Positions 1-9,115 of a stretch of DNA of 64,000 nt are shown piece by piece (within the stretch, counting starts at the first letter, position 1; each line of letters opens with the position of its first letter). The notes beneath the pieces were generated by a model that did no database searches, had not been told where the DNA came from, and saw only the letters and a list, made by a program, of their open reading frames with translations. The position numbers and the translations under genes are program-made. Origin of the DNA: Candidatus Rifleibacteriota bacterium (GTDB lineage: Bacteria; Muiribacteriota; Ozemobacteria; Ozemobacterales; Ozemobacteraceae); NCBI GenBank assembly GCA_012517355.1, contig JAAYVD010000103.1, positions 32,338 to 96,337 of the forward strand, read 5' to 3'.

Positions 1-2
1 GG

Positions 3-3000
3 TTTGCCTGGCAGAGCGGGGTTCAGGAGTCGCTCTGGAGAATCGACCAGGAAAGCGGTCGGCTGCTCCTGCACCAGCGTCAGGTGATCCGCTCCATCTG
101 CGAGGACCCGGCGGTGGTCCACCGACTGCAGGAGATCCAGCGGGCCGGCGGTTCCCCCGCCGCCTTCCTCGGTGAGATGCTGGAATGGGTGCGGCAGCGG
201 GGCGTCCCCGCCGAGGGGGTCGTCGTGTTCGGCCATCGGGGATTCTCTGGCAGCTGCCAGAAAGGCACCTTCCCGCCGGAACTCTGGGACTTCGGCACCT
301 ACGTCGTCGACGAGGCGATCGGCCGCCAGATGGGCGGCCTTCCCCTGCCACCGGGCGCGGAAGACCTGCCCCTGGCCAAGCCCGTCCCCCGGAAAGGCGA
401 GACGGTGCGGAAGGTCATCCGGGCCGCCATGGCCCCGCTGCGGCCCGGCCGGATCACCCGCCTGTGGCTGGGCGGCAAACACCTGCTGACCTCCGATTTC
501 GGCATCCTGCGGGCGAACGGGGAACCCTGGTACCTCCTCGCTTTCGTGTGGGACCAGCGGGTGGCCTTCCGGGATTTTCTGCGCGACACCCTGGCCCGTC
601 GCCCCCTGCCCCCGGGCTGGCTGCATCGGGCGGCCTTCGCCGTCGAGGGCGACCCGGAAGCCGCCCCCGGGGGGGGTCCGGGCAGCGGTCCCGCGCCCCT
701 GGACGACGCCGGAGAGGGGCCGGAGTTGCTGGCCTGTACCTCCGAGACCCGGGACCGCACCCGCCCCCCGCCCGCCTTCCTGGCCGGCCTGGCGGCCAAC
801 GGGCGGAACGGGATCTGGTGGGCCACCTCGCGCGAAGGCGGGGAAGAGTGCCTCGATCTGGCCGTTCCCTGCGTGGCCATGCCCGGCATGGTCCTGGCGG
901 CCCGCACGTCCCTGGCCAGCATCAACCGCCAGATCCGGCGCGAGGGGGCGTTCCTCGCCGGGGTCCTCGGCCTGGCCCTGTCGCTGCCGGTATTCGTGGC
1001 CTGGATCCTTTCGCGGCAGATGGCCGACCCGGTGCGCCGCCTGGCGGCCGCGCTCCAGGAGGTGACCGCCGGCAACCTGGGGATCCGGATCGCCGAGGAC
1101 CGCCCCGACGAGCTCGGCCAGGCCGGGGCGGAACTCGACCGGATGGTCGGGCACCTGCGCGAACGTCACGTCCTGGGCCGCTTCGTCGCGCCGGAGGTCC
1201 GCGACCTGGTGGGTGGCGGGAACTGGCAGGCGGCGCTCCAGGGTTCGGTCCGGCATGCCGCGGTGCTCACCGCCGACATCCGTTCCTTCACCACGATCAC
1301 CGAGTCGCGGCCTCCGGAGGAGGTGTTCCAGGCGCTCGAGGACCACTTCACCGTCCTTGCCCCGGTCGTCCGCGCCCACGGCGGAACGATCGACCGGTTC
1401 AGCGGGGACGCCCTCACCGCGGTGTTCTACGGCCCACCCGCCACCGCCGCCCGGCGGGCCATGCAGGCCGGGGTCGGCCTGATGCGGGCCCACCACGACC
1501 ACCAGGGGGCCCGGGCGCGCGCCGGATCCTGGCCGTTCGCCATCGGAGTGGGCATCGACGCCGGCCCGGTGGTGACGGGCATCGTGGGGGATGCCCAGGT
1601 CAGGCTCGACCACACCGTCATGGGCGAGCCGGTGGCCCGGGCCGCCGCCCTCGAAGCGGCTTCCAAGGCGGGGTCCGCCACCCGGGTGGTGGTGTCCAAC
1701 CGGGTGCGCCAGGATGCCTCGGCGCACGGAGAGGTGGTTCCCGTGGCCGGCCCGGTCGACGCCTGGGAAGTGGTCTCGCTGGCCGATTCTCCCGGGTCCC
1801 TGCCACCCTCCTCCTCCCAGACCGGCCCCGCCACCCTATCGGCCGACGGCCCGACCCCGCCCGCCGTTTCCCCCGACTCCGCCTTGCCGTCGATGGCCCA
1901 TCGGCTTGCAACGCCCTCGCCGACCATGCCACCGGCGCCGCCAGCGGTGCCGCCCGCCGGGGACCCACCCGGGTCGGCGCACGCCCCCACAGCGGGCGGG
2001 GACACGGGCACTCCTCTTTCCACCCTTCTGCTCATCGGCTGGTTGACGGGAGCGTTCCTTCTCGCGGCCTCGTGGTGGATCCTGGAAAACGGGGTGACGG
2101 AACGGGCCACGGCCAGGACCCGCCTCCTCCTGGACCAGGATCTCACCCTGATGGAAACCCTGCTGACGCCGGAACTCGCCATCCGGGCGCACCTGAACGA
2201 CCACCTCGCCTCCGCCACCCGGGCCGGGGCCGACGGGCTCGCCGCCCTGCCCGGGTTGCTGGCCGGCCTCGAGCCCGACCTGCCGGGCTCGAGCTGGGCC
2301 GTCCTCCGGTTCCGGCCCCTCGCCACCACCTCGCGGGCGGTCTTCGACAACCTCTCGGCCAGCCACGCCGGGCCCGACGGGGCCTCCCATCCCATCGACC
2401 CGGCGACCGTCCGCGCCCTCGACATCGGCGGCCACACCCCCCCCGGCAGCTGGACGATCAGCGGCCCGAACCTGCTGATGGACACAGCCGGCCAGGGGTT
2501 CGGCGGGACCGACGATTCGGTGTTCCTGCTGGCCGTGCCCGGGGAGACCGGCACCGAAGTGACCGTCCGGGTGCGGGAGGTCGGCGAGTCGAACCTGCGG
2601 GCGGCGGCGGGGCTCATGGTCCGGCAGGGGCTGGCGGCCGACTCGCCGATGGTCTTCTTCGGGTGCCAGCCCCGCCAGCGGCTGACGACGTGGTACCGGG
2701 CGCCCGACTGGCCGATTCCGGTGGTCCTACGGGCCGACGACCTTCCGGGCCCGCTCTGGCTCAAGGCCCGCCTCCACCCGGGCGCGGTGGAGACGGCCTT
2801 CTCGTCCGACGGCCACACCTGGAACGGGGCGGAGGTCCTGCCCCTTCCCGCCAGCGGGCCGCGCTGGATCGGCCTGGCCGGAACCGCCCAGGCCACCGGG
2901 GTCGACAACCGGGCCGAGATGGCCGTGGTGGTCGCCAGCGGCGGCCTTCCCCTTCCCTGCTCGACCGCTGCCCTGCCGCGGCTGGGCATCGCCACCCGGA

Positions 3001-5858
3001 TGATCTTCCTGCGGTCGCTGACCGAGGCGGCGGACACGCGGGGCCATCTCGAGCTCGAAAACGCCTGGGATGCCGAGAAACCGGGCTTCTCCCTGAGCCG
3101 GGAGGATGAAATCCTGCGCGCCACCACCCTGTCGTCGCGCATCCCGATGTTCGGGGGCGAACGCGACTGGTTCGTGCTCCCCGTGCTGACTCCTGGCCAC
3201 GCCCCAGCCGAGGGCGGGGTCCGGCTCCCCGTGGAGGTGGCCACAGCGGAAGCCCAACGCCCTTCCCGGCTGGGCAGGAACCTGGACGTCCGCTACCTGG
3301 CGGATGGATTGACCGGCCTGGCCATGCTCTGGCTGCCCCCGGGAACGACCACCGCGTCCACCGCCGCGGCGCTGCTGCCACGCCTTCTCCACCGCCGGGG
3401 CATCCGGGGCGGGGCGCTGCCCCTGCAGGCCGACTGCCCTTTCCCGGCCTTTTTCACGCCAGGCCTGTCCCTGACCAGCCTGTTGACGGGGGCGACGGGG
3501 GAGGACGGCACCGGCGAGGGTCTCCTGGAAGGGAGCCGGATCCTGCCGGGGGGGGATTCGCGCCTGGTGGCCTTCCGGCCCCTGGACTCGGCCGGCGCCG
3601 GGGCGGGCCGGGCCCGGTTGGCCCTGGCCTTCTTCCTCGTCTGGCTGGCGGTGGGTCTAGGATCCCTGGTCACCGGCCCGTCGGGCGTGGGAATCCTCCG
3701 TCGGTCGCTGGGCCTCCAGCTCGTGGCCGGCTTCGCCGCGGCGGTGGTCCCGATCCTCGTGCTGACCGTCGCCCTGCTCGGACGGATGGGCGAGGAATAC
3801 TCCACCCTCCTGGAAACGGAGAGCCGGAGGGGCCTGGAGCAGCGCCTCCGGCAGATCGACGAGAGCGCCCGCCTGTTCGCCGTCTGGCTGCCACAGGCGA
3901 CCAGGAGGGCGGCCCGGGAGACGGCCCGCTGGCTCTCCCACGCCGCCGACCTCGGCCCGGCGGCCGTCCGCCGCCATCTCGAGGGCATCTATTCCCGCCT
4001 GTACCGGTGCGCGGCGCCCATCAAGTCGGTCAACTTCCTCGATCCCGCCTCGCACCAGGGGTCCTTTCCGCCACGCGAATCGATCGCCAAGCACGATATC
4101 ACCGATGCCCTCCAGGTGAACGCGCTCCGGCAGAACATCCGGCGGCTGGAGGGGAAGGCCTTCTTCGGCGCCGCCGAAGGGAACGACCGGCCGGAAGACC
4201 TGCTGATCGGCAGCGAACTGGAAGACGGAAGGGTGATCATCGCCCAGACCATCGGCGAAGAGGCCAATCTCCGGTTGGGCCTCGATCTCGAGTGCATCGT
4301 CACCATCAAGATCGGCACCAACCGCCAGGAGACCTACCATTCGCGCTACCTCCGCGCGGCAGACCGGCTCGAGGTCGGAAGGGCCCCCTTGTCACCACGG
4401 GGGGTGGAGCAAAACGCGGGTTTCGCGCCTCGCCAGGGGGCCGACCGGCCGGCCGCCGGTAGGGCCCCTTCAGCGCCGCGGTTGGCGGGGCCAACCGCCC
4501 GTCACGCGTCCGGCCAGGAGGCGGACCGCCGCATGGCACTCCTCCAGTTCCGCTGTTCGTATCCCTTCCGCACCCATCTGCTCGGGTGCTGGGAACAAGC
4601 CCTCGCCGGGTCTGCGGACGAGCCTTTGGCGTTGGCGTTCTCCGACGGTTCCCTGACCGGACTCCGGTTCCTCCCGGCGGGGGACCGGTTCCCTCCGAAA
4701 ATGGGACTGCGCTACAACGTCACCCAGGACAGTCCCCAGCGGTGGCTCCTGCCACCCGGCCCCGCCTGGCTCGCCCTGCGGGCGGCCTACACGAACCAGC
4801 CCCTGTGGGAACTGGCGGGAGAAGGGCCGGGCGAGGCCCTCCGCATGGCCTATCCCTCCCGGCAGGGAACCGACCTGCTGCTCCTGGGCGAGATCGGCCT
4901 GGGCGCGCAGCGGGGGACACGGCAGACGGCCATCCGGAGCCAGGAGGGGCTGCTGCTCGCCATCCTGGTCCTGACCCTGATCCTGGCCGGCTTGGCGGCC
5001 CGGGGGTTCATCGAGCCTTTGCGGACGCTCCGGGCCATGGCCGCCCGCATCGGCGAGGGCGACTTCTCCGCCCGCTTCCCTCCGGGGTACCGCGACGAGT
5101 TCGCCGTCCTGGCCGGGGCGTTCGACCACATGGCCGAGGCCGGCGAAGAAGGGCGCCTGCTGGGCCGGTTCGTCTCGGCCGACGTCCGGGAGGTGGCCCG
5201 GACCGCCGGGGAAAGGCCCGACGGCCCGCGCGCCGAGCGCCGCGAGGCGGTCATCCTGTTCGCCGGCCTGGGGGGATTCAAGGAACGACTGGCCACCCGC
5301 GACCCCCGGAACCTGGTCGCCATGCTGAACCGGCACCTGGAGACCATGTCACGGATCATCCGCACCCACGGCGGGGAGATCGACAAGTTCGTCGGCGACC
5401 GGATCCTGGCCGTCTTCCGGCCACCCCCCGGGCAGGAGGCCGTCCTGGCTCTCCCCGGCCCCGCCCGCTGCGCCCGGGAGATGCGGGCGGCCATGACCGA
5501 AACGGGCCTTTCGCGCGACCACACGGGGCGACAGGGGGGCGGTTCCGACCTCCCCTCGGTCGGAACCGGGTGCCGGCTCGGCGTGGGACTGGTCGCCGGC
5601 CAGGTCCTGGCCGGCATCCTGGGGTCGGCCGAGGTGCGACAGGAGTTCACGGTGATCGGCGATCCGGTGAACCTGGCCTCGCGCCTCGCCGACCTGGCGG
5701 CGGCCCGGCCCGACGGCGGCGTGGTGCTCGACGGCGCGCTCGCCGCCCGGGTGGCCGCCCACGCGACCGCCTGGGACCTTCCGGTGCCGCGCCTCCTGGA
5801 AACGCGCACCGTCAAAGGCAAGACCCGGGCCGTCGAGATCCACCTCCTGCCCGACTGA
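3..5858 (+). CDS. Tandem class III adenylate-cyclase receptor, 5' end outside window
   Basis: The frame is open to the left edge, so the start lies outside; residues here are counted from the in-frame GTG at 84. Order: sensor region; membrane segment (about 951-1010); HAMP; cyclase domain 1 (about 1251-1770); Pro-rich linker; membrane segment (about 2023-2080); an external part with a concanavalin-like sandwich (about 2400-2945); two membrane segments (3617-3780); a second sensor region; membrane segment (about 4947-5010); HAMP; cyclase domain 2 (about 5239-5850). Domain 1 keeps both metal-binding Asp (398 and 442), but the substrate Lys is Arg438 and the Asn/Arg transition-state pair is Ala/Ala (codons 1635 and 1647). 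Domain 2 has Gly1728 for the first Asp but keeps Lys1768, Asp1772, Asn1863 and Arg1867. The halves are complementary, so one intramolecular cAMP-forming site is likely (inference). A palindromic repeat lies in frame at 4362-4520 and a related hairpin at 5522-5572. Confidence 0.9.
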   Translation, partial: FAWQSGVQESLWRIDQESGRLLLHQRQVIRSICEDPAVVHRLQEIQRAGGSPAAFLGEMLEWVRQRGVPAEGVVVFGHRGFSGSCQKGTFPPELWDFGTYVVDEAIGRQMGGLPLPPGAEDLPLAKPVPRKGETVRKVIRAAMAPLRPGRITRLWLGGKHLLTSDFGILRANGEPWYLLAFVWDQRVAFRDFLRDTLARRPLPPGWLHRAAFAVEGDPEAAPGGGPGSGPAPLDDAGEGPELLACTSETRDRTRPPPAFLAGLAANGRNGIWWATSREGGEECLDLAVPCVAMPGMVLAARTSLASINRQIRREGAFLAGVLGLALSLPVFVAWILSRQMADPVRRLAAALQEVTAGNLGIRIAEDRPDELGQAGAELDRMVGHLRERHVLGRFVAPEVRDLVGGGNWQAALQGSVRHAAVLTADIRSFTTITESRPPEEVFQALEDHFTVLAPVVRAHGGTIDRFSGDALTAVFYGPPATAARRAMQAGVGLMRAHHDHQGARARAGSWPFAIGVGIDAGPVVTGIVGDAQVRLDHTVMGEPVARAAALEAASKAGSATRVVVSNRVRQDASAHGEVVPVAGPVDAWEVVSLADSPGSLPPSSSQTGPATLSADGPTPPAVSPDSALPSMAHRLATPSPTMPPAPPAVPPAGDPPGSAHAPTAGGDTGTPLSTLLLIGWLTGAFLLAASWWILENGVTERATARTRLLLDQDLTLMETLLTPELAIRAHLNDHLASATRAGADGLAALPGLLAGLEPDLPGSSWAVLRFRPLATTSRAVFDNLSASHAGPDGASHPIDPATVRALDIGGHTPPGSWTISGPNLLMDTAGQGFGGTDDSVFLLAVPGETGTEVTVRVREVGESNLRAAAGLMVRQGLAADSPMVFFGCQPRQRLTTWYRAPDWPIPVVLRADDLPGPLWLKARLHPGAVETAFSSDGHTWNGAEVLPLPASGPRWIGLAGTAQATGVDNRAEMAVVVASGGLPLPCSTAALPRLGIATRMIFLRSLTEAADTRGHLELENAWDAEKPGFSLSREDEILRATTLSSRIPMFGGERDWFVLPVLTPGHAPAEGGVRLPVEVATAEAQRPSRLGRNLDVRYLADGLTGLAMLWLPPGTTTASTAAALLPRLLHRRGIRGGALPLQADCPFPAFFTPGLSLTSLLTGATGEDGTGEGLLEGSRILPGGDSRLVAFRPLDSAGAGAGRARLALAFFLVWLAVGLGSLVTGPSGVGILRRSLGLQLVAGFAAAVVPILVLTVALLGRMGEEYSTLLETESRRGLEQRLRQIDESARLFAVWLPQATRRAARETARWLSHAADLGPAAVRRHLEGIYSRLYRCAAPIKSVNFLDPASHQGSFPPRESIAKHDITDALQVNALRQNIRRLEGKAFFGAAEGNDRPEDLLIGSELEDGRVIIAQTIGEEANLRLGLDLECIVTIKIGTNRQETYHSRYLRAADRLEVGRAPLSPRGVEQNAGFAPRQGADRPAAGRAPSAPRLAGPTARHASGQEADRRMALLQFRCSYPFRTHLLGCWEQALAGSADEPLALAFSDGSLTGLRFLPAGDRFPPKMGLRYNVTQDSPQRWLLPPGPAWLALRAAYTNQPLWELAGEGPGEALRMAYPSRQGTDLLLLGEIGLGAQRGTRQTAIRSQEGLLLAILVLTLILAGLAARGFIEPLRTLRAMAARIGEGDFSARFPPGYRDEFAVLAGAFDHMAEAGEEGRLLGRFVSADVREVARTAGERPDGPRAERREAVILFAGLGGFKERLATRDPRNLVAMLNRHLETMSRIIRTHGGEIDKFVGDRILAVFRPPPGQEAVLALPGPARCAREMRAAMTETGLSRDHTGRQGGGSDLPSVGTGCRLGVGLVAGQVLAGILGSAEVRQEFTVIGDPVNLASRLADLAAARPDGGVVLDGALAARVAAHATAWDLPVPRLLETRTVKGKTRAVEIHLLPD
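4362..4520 (+). repeat. Palindromic repeat, double copy, in frame inside the cyclase gene
   Basis: The left part is a hairpin whose second half is CGAGGTCGGAAGGGCC. It is followed by a palindromic unit ending in CAGGGGGCCGACCGGCCGG, then a second, more diverged unit starting at about 4456. The same order of motifs occurs at 51267-51430, and single units at 59373-59455 and 35745-35806 (reverse). The host gene is read through it without a stop and gains about 50 Arg/Ala/Pro/Gly-rich residues between its sensor region and the next conserved stretch. Found by eye; exact ends are approximate. Confidence 0.65.
5522..5572 (-). repeat. Hairpin module of the palindromic repeat inside cyclase domain 2
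   Basis: Contains a perfect 10-bp inverted repeat, GGTTCCGACC/GGTCGGAACC with a 7-base loop, preceded by GACAGGGGGGC. The core TTCCGACCTC...TCGGTC recurs at about 35783-35806, also preceded by a CACAG-like stretch, so the orientation matches that copy. It codes for a Gly/Arg/Ser-rich loop between conserved strands of the second cyclase domain. Confidence 0.5.
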
Positions 5859-5876
5859 TGGCGCCGGCAGGGCCGG

Positions 5877-7877
5877 TCAGTCCACCTCGGCCCGCGCGGC
5901 CAGTTCCGCCCAGCGCGCCATCGACCGCTCCAGGCGGACGAGCAGGTTCTGCAGCTCGGTGGTCAGCGGGGCCACGGCCTGGAAATCCCCGGAGGGAACC
6001 GACAACAACGCCTCCAGTTCGGCCTGGCGGGCCTCGTCGACCGCGATGGCCCGTTCCAGGTCTTCCAGTTCGCGCCGCTCCTTGAAGGTCAGCTTCCGGA
6101 GCCCGGCGGCAACCGATCCCGACCCGGGCTTCGCCCCGGGCTCCGGCCCCGGCGCCGTGGCGTCGCCGCCCGGGCCAGCCGCCCCGCCCCCCCGCCCGGA
6201 AGAGCCGGCCGGGCCGCCTTTCCCGTGGGGACGGGCGGCGGCGGCCGCCGCTTCCGCCTCGGCCAGGGCGGCCTCTTCCCGGGCCTGGATCTCCAGGAAC
6301 GTCGTGTAGTTCCCCGGATACCCGCGCAGCGTCCCGCCTTCCTCGAAGCGGAACAGGGAATCCACCGCCCGGTCGAGGAAGGACCGGTCGTGGGAGGCGA
6401 CGATCAGGCAGCCGGCGAAGGATTCCAGGTAGGCCTCGAGCGCCAGCAGGGTGGCGATGTCGAAATCGTTCGTGGGTTCGTCGAGCAGCAGCACGTTGGG
6501 GGAGCCCATCAACAGGCGCAGCAGGGCCAGCCGGCGGCGTTCCCCGCCCGACAGCTTCCCGATCGGGCTGTAGGCCTGGGCGGAGGTGAAGAGGAACCGC
6601 TCGAGCATCCGCGAGGCCGAGATGACGGTGCCGTCGGCGGTCTCGACATGGTCGGCGACCTGCGAGAGATGGTCGATGACCCGCCGGTCGTCCTCGAGGA
6701 CCCGGCTCTCCTGGTCGAAATACCCGATCACCACGGTCTGACCGACGGTGACGGTGCCGGCATCCGGCGGCACCCGGCCGGCGATGATCTCGAGGAGGGT
6801 GGTCTTCCCGGAGCCGTTGGGGCCGATCAGGCCAATGCGGTCGCCACGCTTCAGGCGGAGGGTGAAGTCCCGGATGAGGGTGCGGCCCCCGAAGGCCTTG
6901 GTGAGACCCTCCAGTTCGAGGATCTGGTTGCCGAGGCGGGAAATCCGCGCCGACAGCTCGAGGGTCCGCGCCGTCTCCTCCTTGGGGGCGGCCAGGAGGG
7001 CCCGGGCCCGTTCGACATGGGCTTTCTGCTTGGTGCTCCGGGCCTTGGCGCCCTGCCGGAGCCAGGCGAGTTCGCGCCGGATCAGGCCTTCGCGGCTGAC
7101 GGCCTCGGCCTCCCGCTGGGCGGCCTGTTCCTCCTTCTTTTCCAGAAAGGCGGCGTAATTCCCCTCGTAGCGCTGCACCCTGCCCTTCTCGATTTCGAGC
7201 ATGCGGGTGGCGACGCGGTCGAGGAAGGTGCGGTCGTGGGTGACCAGCAGGAGGGCGCCGGTGTATCTGGCAAGGTAGCTTTCCAGCCAACCGATGGTCT
7301 CGACGTCGAGGTGGTTGGTCGGCTCGTCGAGGATCAGCAGGTCGGGACGCAGGATCAGGCCCCGGGCCAGGGCGAGCCGCTTGCGCTGGCCTCCCGACAG
7401 GGTGGCGACCCGGTCGGTGGTGACGGTCAGCCCCAGCCGGTGGAGGACCGCCTTGGCGTTGTTTTCCAGGTCCCAGCCTCCGTGGATCTCGAGCTGGTGG
7501 CCCAGTTCGGTGACGCGCGCCAACCGCCGTTCGTCGTGCCCCCCGGCGGCCTCGAGGTCGCGGCAGGCCTGTTCGTAGTCGTGCAGGCGCCGGATCCGCT
7601 CGTGGCCCTGGTCGAAGACGGCATCGAGGACGGTCTGCCCCCCGTCGAACTCCGGGTTCTGGGGAACGTAGGCCACCAGACGATCGGCGGCCAGGACGAC
7701 CCGCCCGCCGTCGGGGGGTTCCCACCCGGCGATGATCCGCAGGAGGGTGGTCTTTCCCGAACCGTTGCGGCCGATGATGCCCATGCGCTCGTCCTGGGCG
7801 AGGCCGAAGGTGACGTCCTCGAGGACGGGACCCGCGCCAAACCGCTTGCGGACGGACTCCAGGGACAGGATGTTCAC
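5877..7877 (-). CDS. uup: ABC-F family ATPase, Uup type
   Basis: Soluble protein with two ABC ATPase cassettes in one chain and no membrane segments. Both Walker A motifs (GRNGSGKTT and GPNGSGKTT), both signature motifs (LSGGQRKRL and LSGGERRRL) and both Walker B motifs ([12 protein letters not shown] and [12 protein letters not shown]) are intact. An acidic/basic interdomain linker follows cassette 1, and a Gly/Pro/Ala-rich spacer leads to a C-terminal coiled coil starting [14 protein letters not shown], typical of Uup. Family members act on the ribosome or on DNA intermediates rather than in transport. I chose the GTG at 7877 because a GGAG lies 8 bases upstream; a longer reading to 8030 would run into the neighbouring MITE-like element. 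It is convergent with the cyclase gene, 18 bases apart. Confidence 0.9.
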   Translation of the reverse strand: MNILSLESVRKRFGAGPVLEDVTFGLAQDERMGIIGRNGSGKTTLLRIIAGWEPPDGGRVVLAADRLVAYVPQNPEFDGGQTVLDAVFDQGHERIRRLHDYEQACRDLEAAGGHDERRLARVTELGHQLEIHGGWDLENNAKAVLHRLGLTVTTDRVATLSGGQRKRLALARGLILRPDLLILDEPTNHLDVETIGWLESYLARYTGALLLVTHDRTFLDRVATRMLEIEKGRVQRYEGNYAAFLEKKEEQAAQREAEAVSREGLIRRELAWLRQGAKARSTKQKAHVERARALLAAPKEETARTLELSARISRLGNQILELEGLTKAFGGRTLIRDFTLRLKRGDRIGLIGPNGSGKTTLLEIIAGRVPPDAGTVTVGQTVVIGYFDQESRVLEDDRRVIDHLSQVADHVETADGTVISASRMLERFLFTSAQAYSPIGKLSGGERRRLALLRLLMGSPNVLLLDEPTNDFDIATLLALEAYLESFAGCLIVASHDRSFLDRAVDSLFRFEEGGTLRGYPGNYTTFLEIQAREEAALAEAEAAAAAARPHGKGGPAGSSGRGGGAAGPGGDATAPGPEPGAKPGSGSVAAGLRKLTFKERRELEDLERAIAVDEARQAELEALLSVPSGDFQAVAPLTTELQNLLVRLERSMARWAELAARAEVD

Positions 7878-7912
7878 GATCTGCGCTCCGTTGGGGAAGA
7901 TGCCTGTGGCCT

Positions 7913-7921
7913 GCCATTGTA
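7913..7921 (-). promoter_or_regulatory. Extended -10 promoter for the ABC-F gene
   Basis: On the minus strand ATGCTACAATGG gives an extended -10 element (TGCTACAAT). No good -35 is seen, as often with extended -10 promoters. It would start a leader of about 30 bases before the GTG at 7877. Confidence 0.45.
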
Positions 7922-7963
7922 GCATTCCTTTGTGCCAGGCATCCTTCCCGCTGCCTCCATCCC

Positions 7964-8157
7964 AGCAATGATCCATTTTCGGCCCAGTACGGTTCTGGTG
8001 GGTTCTGGCCCCCGAATTCTCTTCGTCCAAAGACCTGGGTTCCTCCGGATTGTGGCATCAAATCATAAAAACTGTCATTGGCGGTACACGGATTTGGGAG
8101 TAAAGAAAGACGAAAAGATCCTGAAAACCCGCATGTAATCACAAATGAATCATTGCT
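7964..8157. mobile_element. MITE-like element with 15-bp terminal inverted repeats
   Basis: The left end AGCAATGATCCATTT (7964-7978) and right end AAATGAATCATTGCT (8143-8157) are inverted repeats with 14 of 15 matches. Both are flanked directly by the same 11 bases, GCCTCCATCCC (7953-7963 and 8158-8168), as expected for a target-site duplication. The 194-bp interior is much richer in A+T than its surroundings and has no convincing reading frame. The flanking 11-mer resembles the neighbouring minisatellite unit, so the duplication could partly be older repeat units. No transposase is present. Confidence 0.6.
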
Positions 8158-8208
8158 GCCTCCATCCCGCTGCCTCCTCCCGCTGCCTCCTCCCGCTGCC
8201 TCCTCCCC
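8155..8208. repeat. Minisatellite, about four 13-14-bp units
   Basis: Tandem units of GCTGCCTCCTCCC: the first copy is a 14-base variant (GCTGCCTCCATCCC), then two exact 13-base copies and one with an extra C. A further 14-base variant lies at 7950-7963 on the other side of the MITE-like element. Confidence 0.75.
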
Positions 8209-8736
8209 GCCGCGACAAGGGCCATTCCCCTGTCCCGCCCCCCTGGAGGCGGAGGCCCCCGCCGGGCTGTGCTATTTTCCCGGCATCTTGTACACCTTGC
8301 CAAAACATGTTCTTCTGCTCCGCCTTCCCGAGGGGCAGGACGGCCGCCTCGTCCGCGGCGTCACCCTCCAGCTCCGGCTCGGGGAATGGGCCGCGCAGGC
8401 CCTGCGGTGGGAAGCGGCCGCCGGCCCCAACCGGATCCACGCCTGTTTTCCCACGACCCGCGACCACGTGAAAGCCTAGTTCGAGGGGTTCGAGATCAGT
8501 GGGAAAGGCGGCGGACGCCGGCCTTTCGAGCCGGAACGGCTCGGGTTCCCCTTCGGCGAAAAGACGGGGACGGGGGATGTCCCCGGAATTCGCCTGGCGC
8601 TCATCCGGCCGGCATTTTCCAGCCCGGCACGACCCCAACGGAGGCTCCGCCATCCGGTGCGCGCCCGTCCAGCGTCCCACCGGACGACGCCCACGCGACG
8701 GCCACGACGGGGTCCGACTGATACACTCCCGCGGAA
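8209..8736 (+). other. Gene-poor stretch with a possible degenerate gene
   Basis: From about 8270 (a TGCTATTTT box) one plus-strand frame reads protein-like sequence (LYTLPKHVLLLRLPEGQ, then a region ending TTRDHVKA) to a TAG at 8477-8479. The same frame continues with FEGFEISGKGG and PERLGFPFGEKTG, as if GAG had become TAG. I do not recognise the family. Nothing else convincing is seen here on either strand. Confidence 0.3.
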
Positions 8737-9027
8737 GGGGCCATCACCATCACCGTGGAACCCCGCCCCGACGGCAAGCTGGCCTGGGTCTTCACCGACA
8801 CGGGCATCGGGCTGACCGCCCAGGACAAGGACCGCCTGTTCAACAAGTTCTTCCGGGCCGACTCGGATTTCGTGCGCGCCGCGGGCGGAACCGGGCTGGG
8901 CCTGAACCTGGTGAAGAACATCGTCGATCTCCACCAGGGGGAGATCCTTGTCGACAGCTCGTTCGGCCAGGGATCGACGTTCACCGTGATCCTGCCCTCG
9001 GGCCGGCTGACCGACCCGGCCAGCTGA
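8737..9027 (+). pseudogene. Histidine-kinase C-terminal remnant (HATPase_c tail)
   Basis: The frame reads AITITVEPRPDG, then the G1 box DTGIGL, the F-box region NKFFRADS, the G2 box GGTGLGL, and a normal kinase ending (VKNIVDLHQGEI ... GQGSTFTVILP). This is the last third of a HATPase_c domain from a two-component sensor kinase. There is no dimerisation/phosphoacceptor domain, N-box or sensor upstream, only about 580 bases of degenerate sequence. A GTG at 8755 could start translation, but the product would lack most of the ATP site. It sits in a decayed segment with the MITE-like element and several repeats. Confidence 0.75.
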
Positions 9028-9115
9028 CCACGCCCGCCCGACCCCGGACGCCTGACCCCGGCCAGCTGACCCCGGCCAGCTGGCCCCAGACGCCCGACAC
9101 CGGCCAGCGGACCCC
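9017..9115. repeat. Imperfect tandem repeat of CCGGCCAGCTGACC
   Basis: The motif CCGGCCAGCTGACC and close variants recur about four to five times (starting near 9017, 9058, 9072 and 9100), mixed with CCCGACCCCGGACGCCTGA-like spacers. It starts in the last codons of the kinase remnant and runs into non-coding sequence. Confidence 0.65.

Noticed and set aside
185..3109. Very long second-frame reading frame inside the first gene, plus similar long overlaps (4586-6085, 6225-7922, 12485-14740, 42881-46531, 50251-52836, 61274-63913)
   Set aside because: High GC removes stops from shadow frames. These products are Arg/Pro/Gly/Ala-rich without domains, while the opposite or other frame encodes clear protein families.
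8743..8757. CATCACCATCACC stretch resembling a His-tag from vector sequence
   Set aside because: It reads AITITV in the histidine-kinase remnant frame and the flanks are native, so vector contamination is unlikely.
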